A DNA stretch of 60,695 nucleotides from Actinomyces timonensis DSM 23838 (GTDB lineage Bacteria; Actinomycetota; Actinomycetes; Actinomycetales; Actinomycetaceae), in contig NZ_JH806632.1 of assembly GCF_000295095.1 (NCBI RefSeq), positions 130,941-191,635 on the forward strand. Reading direction: 5' to 3'. Shown one piece after another: positions 53,869-60,695 of the stretch; position 1 is the stretch's first letter, and the number at the start of each line of letters is the position of its first letter. Under the pieces are notes generated by a model that did no database searches, was not told the DNA's origin, and saw only the letters and a program-made list of their open reading frames with translations. Made by a program: the position numbers and the translations under genes.

Positions 53869-55107
53869 TCACCAGGGAGGCGCGGCCGGGGCGCTCAAGT
53901 GGAGGGTCGTGCCCCGTCCGGGCGGGGAGTCGATGACCAGCTCGCCGCCGACGGTCGCCATCCGCTGGGCGATGCCCGCCAGGCCCGTGCTGCCGCTGCC
54001 GGCCTCCTCGATGCGGGCGCCGCCGACGCCGTCGTCCTCGACGCTGGCCTCCACGCCCGCGGCGGAGCAGACCATCGCGACTCGCGCGCGCCCGACTCCG
54101 GCGTGGCGGGCGACGTTCGTCAGGGCCTCGCTGATCGCGAAGTAGACGGCGGTGGCCACGGGCGGCGTGATCGCCGAGTCGTCCCCGCTGATCGACACCC
54201 CCGGCTCCAGGCTGGAGCCCGCGCACAGCTCGCGGACGGCGGCGGCCAGGCCCCGGTCGGTGAGCACGGCGGGGCGCACGGCGCGCACGGTCGCCCGCAG
54301 CGAGGCGAGGGCGGCCTCGGACTGCTCCTGCGCGCGGTCCACGCGGGTGAGGATAGCGTCGCGCGCTCCCTCGTCCTCCAGGCGGGCGGCGGCGAGCCGC
54401 ACCGAGCCGAGGGTCATGGCCAGGGCGCTCAGGTGCTGCTGGGCGCCGTCGTGCAGGTCGCGCTCGATGCGGCTGCGCTCGGCCTCGAAGGCGTCCACGA
54501 GCGTGGCCCGCCCTCGCGTGAGATCTCCGACCTGCGCGTCGAGCTCCTTGGCTCTCTCGGCGACGGCGTCGCGGCCAAGGATCTCTGTGACCACGAGGCG
54601 CAGCCGGCCGATGCCCGCGAGGACCGCCAGGCAGATCGCGGCAAGGAGGAGGCTCGCGGGGATCGCCCACCAGGCGTCGATCGGGCGGGTGGCCGTCCCC
54701 ACCCCGAAGCCCACGGGGTGCTCCTCGGAGACGATCCACGGGACGCCGGCCGCGATGACGACGAGGACTCCCCCGATGACCGTCACGAACATGGAGGCCA
54801 GGCCGAGGACGAGGGAGGCGGCGGCCAGCGGGAGGTCCTGGCGCCAGAAGGCCGCGGTGACGATCCGTGAGGAGCACCAGCGCGTCACCGGCTCGCCGTC
54901 CTCGCGGCCGGAGGGGGCGCTGGCGCCGAGGCGGCGGGCGGCCCAGCGCTCGGCCTCGGCCAGGGCTGGGATCGTCAGGTGCGCCAGGAAGAACCCGATG
55001 GACACGATCATGAGGACCGGCAGCCATGCGACGGCATGGACGAGCTCGGCGAGCACGATCATCGGCCAGCGGCGCCCCGGGGCGCTCGGGCGTGTCCTCG
55101 TCATCAT
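53869..55107 (-). CDS. Sensor histidine kinase (HisKA_3 type)
   Basis: 412-aa kinase with an N-terminal sensor of about four to six helices (LAELVHAVAWLPVLMIVSIG, LAAASLVLGLASMFVTVIGG and others) and two Cys/Trp-rich loops. The phosphoacceptor is His219 in RIERDLHDGAQQHLSA. The HATPase domain has EALTNVARHAGVGRARV and EDDGVGGARI. The start is one of two adjacent ATGs (55105-55107). It precedes the regulator gene at 53026 and diverges from the ABC/FtsX exporter at 55259, which it probably controls. Confidence 0.93.
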   Translation of the reverse strand: MMTRTRPSAPGRRWPMIVLAELVHAVAWLPVLMIVSIGFFLAHLTIPALAEAERWAARRLGASAPSGREDGEPVTRWCSSRIVTAAFWRQDLPLAAASLVLGLASMFVTVIGGVLVVIAAGVPWIVSEEHPVGFGVGTATRPIDAWWAIPASLLLAAICLAVLAGIGRLRLVVTEILGRDAVAERAKELDAQVGDLTRGRATLVDAFEAERSRIERDLHDGAQQHLSALAMTLGSVRLAAARLEDEGARDAILTRVDRAQEQSEAALASLRATVRAVRPAVLTDRGLAAAVRELCAGSSLEPGVSISGDDSAITPPVATAVYFAISEALTNVARHAGVGRARVAMVCSAAGVEASVEDDGVGGARIEEAGSGSTGLAGIAQRMATVGGELVIDSPPGRGTTLHLSAPAAPPW

Positions 55108-55138
55108 GGCCCGGACGCTACCCGCGCGCTTGCCCGCA

Positions 55139-55228
55139 GTCATTGGCGCCAGCACCACCCTTGCGCATCCACCTGGCTCCACCAGGGGTGGGGACAGGAG
55201 CGCGAGTTGGGGCCTGGGCGCCAATGAC
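55139..55228. promoter_or_regulatory. Paired operator in the divergent gap of exporter 2
   Basis: GTCATTGGCGCC at 55139-55150 and its exact reverse complement at 55217-55228, 66 bases apart, lie between the divergent kinase and ATPase starts (gap 55108-55258). Each contains the palindrome GGCGCC. They are good candidates for response-regulator binding at two divergent promoters. Confidence 0.6.
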
Positions 55229-55258
55229 CCTGGCGCTTGCCTGGGCTGCAATCGAGGC

Positions 55259-56098
55259 ATGAAACCTCTCCATCGCTCGCCCCGCCGCGGCCCCGCCGAC
55301 GGCGCCCCTGCTCCGACCGTCCCCGCCTCGCCCACGCAGCCGCCCTCGGCGATCTCGGTGCGCGCCCTCAGGCGCGACTACGAGGTCCCGGGGCGCGCCT
55401 CAGCCGCCATCCGAGCCCTGGCCGGGGTGGACCTCGACCTTCCGGCATCGTCCTTCAGCGCGATCGTCGGGGCCTCGGGCTGCGGCAAGTCGACGCTCCT
55501 GCACATCATCGCGGGCCTGGACCGCCCCACATCCGGCAGCGTCGCCCTGCTGGGGACGGCGACGACGTCGCTGCGCCCCAGCGCGCTCGCCGCGTTCCGG
55601 GCGGCGCACGTGGGAGTGGTCTTCCAGGAGGACAACCTCGTCTCCTCCCTGTCCGCCAAGGACAATGTGGCGCTGCCGGGGCGCCTGCGCCACCGCCCGC
55701 TGCCGCGCGGCGCGGCTCGGGCGGCCCTGGAGCGCGTCGGGCTCGGCGCCCAGGCGGGCTCCCTGCCCGAGCGCCTCAGCGGCGGTGAGCGCCAGCGGGT
55801 GGCGATCGCCCGGGTCCTCGCCTCCCGGCCCGCCATCGTCCTGGCCGATGAGCCGACGGCCGCGCTCGACGTCGTCTCGGCGCGGGTCGTCCTGGACTGG
55901 TTCGCCCAGATCGCCGCCGAGGGCGCCTGCGTCCTCATGGTCACGCACGATCCCGCCGCGGCCGCACGTGCCCAACGGGTCGTCGTCATGGACGGCGGGC
56001 ACGTCGTCGAGATGGTTCCCGGGGGCGATGCGGCGGCGGTCTCGCAGGCGCTCCTGCGCGCCCGGGACGCTGGGGCCGGTGAGGGGAGGGCCGCCTGA
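55259..56098 (+). CDS. ABC transporter ATP-binding protein (exporter 2, MacB/LolD-like)
   Basis: 279-aa ATPase. Walker A VGASGCGKSTLLHIIAGLDR, Q-loop VVFQEDNLV, signature LSGGERQRVAIARVL, Walker B IVLADEPTAALD and switch MVTHDPA are all intact. It belongs to the group that pairs with FtsX-like permeases. A Ser/Pro/Arg-rich lead of about 35 residues precedes the domain. ATG 55259; no good ribosome binding site, so it may be leaderless. It overlaps the permease by one base (TGATG). Confidence 0.94.
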   Translation: MKPLHRSPRRGPADGAPAPTVPASPTQPPSAISVRALRRDYEVPGRASAAIRALAGVDLDLPASSFSAIVGASGCGKSTLLHIIAGLDRPTSGSVALLGTATTSLRPSALAAFRAAHVGVVFQEDNLVSSLSAKDNVALPGRLRHRPLPRGAARAALERVGLGAQAGSLPERLSGGERQRVAIARVLASRPAIVLADEPTAALDVVSARVVLDWFAQIAAEGACVLMVTHDPAAAARAQRVVVMDGGHVVEMVPGGDAAAVSQALLRARDAGAGEGRAA

Positions 56099-57453
56099 TG
56101 CTGCGACTGGCATGGAGCGATCTGCGCCGCAGCGCGGGCCAGTGGGTCTGGGCGCTCGTCATCGTCGCCGTGGCGGGCGCCTGCTCGGGCGCCCAGATGA
56201 TGATCACGCGTGGGGCGCTGGCGGCCGCGCATGCCGCGGGTGACGAGAGCATGGTCGAGGGCGCGAGGGTCTTCCAGGGCTGGACGCTCACGGCCGTGTC
56301 CCTGTCCGCCATCACCATCCTCGTCATCGTGGCCTCGCTCGTGGTGCGCCAGCGCGAGCGGGCTCATGGGCTGTGGCGGGCCCTGGGGATGAGGCCGCGA
56401 GCCCTGCGAGCGATCCTGCTCGGGCAGCTGGCGGTGGTCGGCGCGCTTGGCGCGCTGGTGGGGCAGCTGGGCGCCTACCCCCTGGCGCGCCTCCTGCGCC
56501 CGATGCTCGTGGAGCAGCGCATGGTCCTGCCCGACGCCGGTCTGGCGCCGAGCGCCTCCGATCTGCCCGTGCTCGTGGGACTCGCGGTCGCGGTGAGTGT
56601 CCTCGGGGGCCTGGGCGCCACCCGCCGCTCGGTGGGGGCGCAGGTGGTGAGCCTTCTTCGGGGGCTCGATGAGCGGCGCGAGCGGCGCTGGCGCCTGGGA
56701 CGCGCGGTCCTCAGGGGGATCTGCGTGCTGGGGTGCCTGATAGGGCTGGTGGCCGCCGCCGTGGCCGCAGCTGGCGCGGAGCCGGGCACCGAGAAGGCCA
56801 TCGGCACGGTCGTCAGCGGCGCTTTCGCGGCGCTGGGGGCGGTGCTCCTGGCGGCCCCGTGGCTCGTGCCGGTCATCGAGCGCGCATGGACGGCGCTCGT
56901 CCCGGCCCGCTCCCCTGCCTGGTTCCTGGCGCGGCGCGCGGCTGCGCACCAAGCGGGCCGCTCGGCGGCGACTGTCATCCCGTTCACGGTGGCGAGTGGC
57001 CTGGTCGGCATGTTCTACCCGATGAGGATCTTCGGGGCCAGCGGCGTGACGCCCACGGGGCTGTTCTCCATGTTCGGCCCGGCGCTCATCGTGGCCTGGG
57101 CCGGCGGGGTGGCGGTGATCGCGATGGGGGCGGCCCGGCGGCGTCGCGATGCCGCGCTGCTCGTGGCGGCGGGCTCCCGGAACCGGCAGGTCCGCGCGGC
57201 CCAGGTGCTGGAGGGGGTGATCCACGCTGTGACGACGACGCTGCTCGGCGCCATCACTGCCGTCGCGGTCCAGGTCATCGGCTACATCGCCTGGAATGGG
57301 ACCGTGCCGGCGCTCCGAGTGGCGCGGGGTGGCCCGTGGTTGGAGCTCGGCGCGCTGGGAGGGACGACGCTGCTGGTCATCGCTCTCGCCGTCGTCGCCT
57401 CATCAGCGCTGCTGGGCCGCTCAGCGGTGGAGACCCTGCGCGCCCGGGACTGA
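56098..57453 (+). CDS. FtsX-like ABC permease (exporter 2)
   Basis: 451-aa permease with two halves of about four helices each. The first half has SAITILVIVASLVVRQRERA, then LWRALGMRPRALRAILLGQL, a typical FtsX/MacB coupling segment; the second has VIAMGAARRRRDAALLVAAG. Such units export peptides or lipids, or act in peptide-antibiotic sensing and resistance together with a two-component system (BceAB-like in a loose sense). It lacks the large extracellular domain of true BceB. Confidence 0.9.
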   Translation: MLRLAWSDLRRSAGQWVWALVIVAVAGACSGAQMMITRGALAAAHAAGDESMVEGARVFQGWTLTAVSLSAITILVIVASLVVRQRERAHGLWRALGMRPRALRAILLGQLAVVGALGALVGQLGAYPLARLLRPMLVEQRMVLPDAGLAPSASDLPVLVGLAVAVSVLGGLGATRRSVGAQVVSLLRGLDERRERRWRLGRAVLRGICVLGCLIGLVAAAVAAAGAEPGTEKAIGTVVSGAFAALGAVLLAAPWLVPVIERAWTALVPARSPAWFLARRAAAHQAGRSAATVIPFTVASGLVGMFYPMRIFGASGVTPTGLFSMFGPALIVAWAGGVAVIAMGAARRRRDAALLVAAGSRNRQVRAAQVLEGVIHAVTTTLLGAITAVAVQVIGYIAWNGTVPALRVARGGPWLELGALGGTTLLVIALAVVASSALLGRSAVETLRARD

Positions 57454-57477
57454 AAGGCCCCGCGCTCGCGTCCGCCC

Positions 57478-57717
57478 TCAGGCGAGGTACCTCTCCAGGG
57501 CCTCTTTCACGAGGTCTTCTGGGGAGCAGGAGCGCCGGACCGCCTGCTCGCGGACCTTCTTGGCGATATCGGCAGGCACGACAAGCGCCGTCGCGGCGTG
57601 AGGATTGGGCATCCATGGCAGATCGGAGAGGTCATAGCCAGCCTCTGCCTCCTCGACGTAGCGGGCCAGCTCCGCCGTGTCGACCCCGGGCACGGAGTCA
57701 CTGATCGTGTAACTCAT
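57478..57717 (-). CDS. Orphan antitoxin-like protein
   Basis: 79-aa protein with an acidic N-terminal half (LARYVEEAEAGYDLSDLPWM) and a C-terminal ribbon-helix-helix-like segment (TALVVPADIAKKVREQAVRR, then EDLVKEALERYLA). It resembles antitoxins of the VapB or RHH type, but no toxin gene adjoins it. It starts seven bases after ftsY on the same strand, so it is probably part of the ftsY transcript. It may be a solitary antitoxin or a small regulator. Confidence 0.65.
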   Translation of the reverse strand: MSYTISDSVPGVDTAELARYVEEAEAGYDLSDLPWMPNPHAATALVVPADIAKKVREQAVRRSCSPEDLVKEALERYLA

Positions 57718-57724
57718 CGTCTCG

Positions 57725-58921
57725 TCAGGCGAGGAGGGCGTCGACGAAGCCCTCGGGGTCGAAGGGGGCGAGGTCGTCGGCGCCCTCGCCCAGGCCGACG
57801 AGCTTGACGGGCACGCCGAGCTCGCGCTGGACAGTGACGACGATGCCGCCCTTGGCGGTGCCGTCGAGCTTGGTGAGCACGATGCCGGTCACGCCCACCG
57901 CCTCGGAGAAGACCTGTGCCTGGCGCATGCCGTTCTGGCCGGTGGTGGCGTCCAGGACGAGGAGAATCTCGCCGACGGGAGCGATCTTGCCCATGACGCG
58001 CTTGATCTTGCCGAGCTCGTCCATGAGGCCGGCCTTGTTCTGGAGGCGCCCGGCGGTGTCGACGAGGACGACGTCGGCGCCCTGATCGGCGGCCTTGCGC
58101 ACAGCGTCGAAGGCGACGGAGGCGGGGTCAGCGCCCTCGCGCTCGGAGCGGACGACGTCGACGCCGACCCTCTCGCCCCATGTGGCGAGCTGCTCGGCGG
58201 CGGCGGCGCGGAAGGTGTCGGCGGCGCCCATGACGACGGTCTTGTCCTGGGCGACGAGGACGCGGGCGAGCTTGCCGCAGGTGGTCGTCTTACCGGTGCC
58301 GTTGACGCCGACCATGAGGATCGCGGCGGCGGGCTCGGTGCCCGCGGGGAGGTCGGCGTTCTCGGTGAGGGCGGGGCGGGCGAGGTTGAGGGAGCGGTCC
58401 ATAGTGGGGTCGACGAGCTCGAGGAGCCCGGAGCGCAGGACGCCGCGGATCGCCTCGGGGTCGGAGGTCCCGAGGACCTTGGCCTGGGTGCGCAGCCCGT
58501 CCATGAGCTCCATGGTGACCTCGACGCCGAGGTCGGAGGTGAGCAGGGTGTCCTCGATCTCCTCCCAGTCGGACTCGGAGAGGTCTCCGCGCGAGAGGAC
58601 GGACAGGATGGCCTTTCCGAAGCCGCCGGAGCCGGCGAGGCGGGCGCGCAGCCGCTGCATGCGCCCGGGGATGGACTCGGGCCGCTCCAGGGTGGCGACG
58701 GCGGGGGTCTCGGGAGCCTCGGCGGCCTCGCCGGGGGCGCTGGGCTCCTCCCCCGGCTCCTCGGGGCTGGCCGAGGGCAGGGCCTCCTCGGGCTCCAGGG
58801 GCTTGTGGGCGCTGACCTCGGGGGGCACCCGGCCGCGGCGACGGCGGCCGGAGACGAGCCAAAGACCTCCCGCCAGGGCGAGGACGGCGAGGACGGCAAT
58901 CACGATGAGCATCGGGTCCAT
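57725..58921 (-). CDS. ftsY: Signal recognition particle receptor FtsY
   Basis: GTPase receptor for the SRP-ribosome complex at the membrane. The 398-aa product begins with a membrane helix (LIVIAVLAVLALAGGLWLVSG) and an acidic A domain. It has the N domain (FGKAILSVLSRGDLSESDWEEI) and GTPase motifs GVNGTGKTTTCGKL, DTAGRLQNK and TKLDGTAKGG. An N-terminal transmembrane anchor is usual in actinobacteria. It lies downstream of smc (33-base gap), the common order smc-ftsY. Confidence 0.97.
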   Translation of the reverse strand: MDPMLIVIAVLAVLALAGGLWLVSGRRRRGRVPPEVSAHKPLEPEEALPSASPEEPGEEPSAPGEAAEAPETPAVATLERPESIPGRMQRLRARLAGSGGFGKAILSVLSRGDLSESDWEEIEDTLLTSDLGVEVTMELMDGLRTQAKVLGTSDPEAIRGVLRSGLLELVDPTMDRSLNLARPALTENADLPAGTEPAAAILMVGVNGTGKTTTCGKLARVLVAQDKTVVMGAADTFRAAAAEQLATWGERVGVDVVRSEREGADPASVAFDAVRKAADQGADVVLVDTAGRLQNKAGLMDELGKIKRVMGKIAPVGEILLVLDATTGQNGMRQAQVFSEAVGVTGIVLTKLDGTAKGGIVVTVQRELGVPVKLVGLGEGADDLAPFDPEGFVDALLA

Positions 58922-58954
58922 GCCCCCATCATGCCCGATGCCGGGCCGGCCGCG

Positions 58955-60695
58955 TCAGCCCCCGGCGCCCGCGTCGCCGCCTTGGACCCGGTCCCGTGCG
59001 AGGCGCTGGGAGACGGCTTGGGTGACGCCGTCGCGCATGGTGATGCCGTAAAGAGCGTCGGCGACCTCCATGGTGCGCTTCTGGTGGGTGATGATGATGA
59101 GCTGGCTGGACTCGCGCAGCTCGGTGAAGATCTCCAGCAGGCGCCCCAGATTCGTGTCGTCGAGCGCCGCCTCCACCTCATCCATGACATAGAAGGGCGA
59201 GGGGCGCGCCTTGAAAATCGCGATGAGGAGCGCCACCGCCGCCAATGACCTCTCCCCGCCCGAGAGCAGGGACAGGCGCTTGACCTTCTTGCCCGCGGGC
59301 CTCGCCTCGATCTCAATACCGGTGGAGAGCATGTCGCCCGGGTCGGTGAGCACGAGGCGGCCCTCACCGCCGGGGAAAAGGCGGTCGAACACGGACTCGA
59401 ACTCGCGAGCCGTGTCCTGGAAGGCGGAGGTGAAGACCTCCTGCACGCGCGCGTCGATCTCCTCGACAATCCCCAGAAGGTCCGCGCGCGAGCGCTTGAG
59501 GTCGGCCAACTGCTCGGCGAGGAAGCGGTGGCGCTGCTGCAGGGCGGCGTGCTCCTCAAAGGCCAGGGGGTTGACCTTGCCCAGGCGGGCGAGATCACGC
59601 TTGGCCTTGGTAAGCCGCTTCTCCTGCTCGGCCCGCACATACGGCCGCCCCGGGCGAGGCACCTGAGGCTCGGCGCTCTCCTTCTCGCCCTGCTCGGCAG
59701 GCTCCTCCCCCGCCTCAGACGCCTCAGATGCCTCAGACGGCTCAGTCTCAGACGCTCCCGCCGCCGGATCGGCGTCGTCCTCCATGATCTCGAGGACGGG
59801 CATATGCGGCCCGAACTCCTCCACCAGGGGGTCGAGCTCAAGCCCGAGCTCGGTCAGCGCCCGCTCGGCCAGGGCCTCCAGACGAGTGCGGTGCTCGGCG
59901 CGGGCGATCTCCTCGCGGTAGGCGGCGTCCGTGAGGGCGGAGATCTCCTTGGTGAGGCGGTCGATCTCATCGCGCACCTCCCTCGTGGCCTCCAGAGACT
60001 CGGCGCGCTCAGTCTCGACGGCGGCGCGCCGCTCCGCCGCCTCAGCGGCCCACTCACGGCCCACCTCGGCGGCCTGTCGGGCCTCATCGCGCACCCGCTG
60101 GGCGACGAGCAGCTGGCGGGCACGGCGCTCCTGGGCGCGCTCGGCGGCCGCCCGGGACTCGCGCTCACGGCGGGCGGCCTGGCGCAGGGAATCGGAGCGG
60201 CCCCGCCCGGAGCGCTCGCGCTCCTCGGCGGTGCGCAGAGCCAGGCGGGCCTCCGTCTCCGCAGCGCGGGCGACGGTGGCGGCCTCAGCGGCCTCGTCGC
60301 GGCGGGCGCGAGCCGCGTCGATGGCGGCCTCCGCGTCCACCGGTGCGCCATTCTCAGTGCTCCCGACGCCGTCGGGGACTCCCGGCGTGGACCCCTCCTC
60401 AATCTCGGCCAGGGCGGCGGAGGCTGCGGCGAGCTCGGCGGTGCGCTGGGCGGTCTCCTCGTCGGCGCGCTCCAGGACGCGCCGGGCACGGCCCGCCTCC
60501 TCTGTGGCGGCGTGGGCTGCGGAGGCCAGGCGGGCGAGGGCCTCGGCCTCGCGGGCGGCCTCGGCGTCGGCGCGGCGCAGTTGCTCCAGGGCGGCGGTGA
60601 GGTCGTGGCGGCAGGCGTCCTCGGCCTGGCGGGCCTCGGCCAGGGCCGCCTCCGCCGTCTCCTGGGCCTCGCGGGCGGCCTCGGCGCGGCTGGCG
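58955..60695 (-). CDS. smc: Chromosome segregation protein SMC, C-terminal part (cut by window end)
   Basis: The frame stays open to the window end with no stop in 580 codons. The C-terminal head domain has the ABC signature LLSGGERSLAAVALLIAIFK and the Walker B motif VMDEVEAALDD, followed by IITHQKRTMEVADAL. Upstream lies a long Ala/Glu/Arg-rich coiled coil (AAERAQERRARQ, RADEETAQR). An acidic Ser/Glu segment (DPAAGASETEPSEASEASEA) interrupts the coil, unlike most SMC proteins. The N-terminal head and hinge lie outside the window. Confidence 0.95.
   Translation of the reverse strand, partial: ASRAEAAREAQETAEAALAEARQAEDACRHDLTAALEQLRRADAEAAREAEALARLASAAHAATEEAGRARRVLERADEETAQRTAELAAASAALAEIEEGSTPGVPDGVGSTENGAPVDAEAAIDAARARRDEAAEAATVARAAETEARLALRTAEERERSGRGRSDSLRQAARRERESRAAAERAQERRARQLLVAQRVRDEARQAAEVGREWAAEAAERRAAVETERAESLEATREVRDEIDRLTKEISALTDAAYREEIARAEHRTRLEALAERALTELGLELDPLVEEFGPHMPVLEIMEDDADPAAGASETEPSEASEASEAGEEPAEQGEKESAEPQVPRPGRPYVRAEQEKRLTKAKRDLARLGKVNPLAFEEHAALQQRHRFLAEQLADLKRSRADLLGIVEEIDARVQEVFTSAFQDTAREFESVFDRLFPGGEGRLVLTDPGDMLSTGIEIEARPAGKKVKRLSLLSGGERSLAAVALLIAIFKARPSPFYVMDEVEAALDDTNLGRLLEIFTELRESSQLIIITHQKRTMEVADALYGITMRDGVTQAVSQRLARDRVQGGDAGAGG

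Overview
The window is chromosomal DNA from a very high-G+C Gram-positive bacterium of the Actinomycetota. An Actinomyces-like or Schaalia-like member of the Actinomycetaceae is the best guess. The reasons are extreme G/C use at third codon positions, frequent GTG starts, and a backbone gene order shared with other actinobacteria (infB-ylxR-nusA-rimP; a GNAT gene-ispG-rseP-dxr; rlmN-cdsA-frr-pyrH-tsf-rpsB; xerC-dprA-comM-yraN-DUF2469-rnhB-lepB-rplS-lepB-trmD-rimM-khpA-rpsP-ffh; ftsY-smc). The assignment is inferred from gene content only. No rRNA, tRNA or CRISPR array was seen.

Layout. 1-8650 (mostly minus): end of the infB operon (infB cut by the window start), a divergent ferritin-like lipoprotein, a large orphan superfamily 2 helicase, and proS. 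8776-10059: a VapBC-type toxin-antitoxin pair and a small membrane protein. 10177-19539 (minus): acetyltransferase, two MEP isoprenoid genes (ispG, dxr) around the site-2 protease rseP, a DivIVA-like protein, then rlmN, cdsA, frr and pyrH. 19744-26855 (plus): an accessory carbohydrate locus with a sodium:solute symporter, FGGY kinase, GpsA-like dehydrogenase, zinc dehydrogenase, class II aldolase and DeoR regulator. 26875-43852: translation, secretion, recombination and competence genes, including a TrmD-acetyltransferase fusion and two signal peptidases flanking rplS. 43985-48779 (plus): an ABC exporter with its own two-component system and a second VapBC pair. 48886-57453: ffh, a TipA-like MerR regulator, an A+T-richer accessory island, and a second two-component system divergent from an ABC/FtsX exporter. 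57478-60695: an orphan antitoxin, ftsY and the 3' part of smc.

The two most interesting places are accessory. First, the sugar or polyol operon at 22170-26820 looks like a pathway caught decaying: the kinase, the GpsA-like enzyme and the zinc dehydrogenase each lack an internal segment, the GpsA-like gene also carries two slippage-type indels, and the regulator looks C-terminally short, while the transporter, aldolase and a strong palindromic operator remain. Second, the A+T-richer island at about 51740-52740 encodes an unrecognised secreted-peptide precursor: a near-consensus promoter, a signal peptide, an in-frame amber codon, a pro-region and a hydrophobic Trp/Gly-rich C-terminus with four cysteines. 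A three-helix membrane protein follows it. I read this as a candidate bacteriocin with a possible immunity partner. A deleted IS3-type transposase lies just upstream.

Both exporters sit beside NarL-type two-component systems, and each has an inverted repeat in its intergenic promoter region that is a plausible response-regulator site. Both toxin-antitoxin pairs have a palindrome just before the antitoxin start and no clear Shine-Dalgarno sequence, as expected for autoregulated, possibly leaderless, operons.
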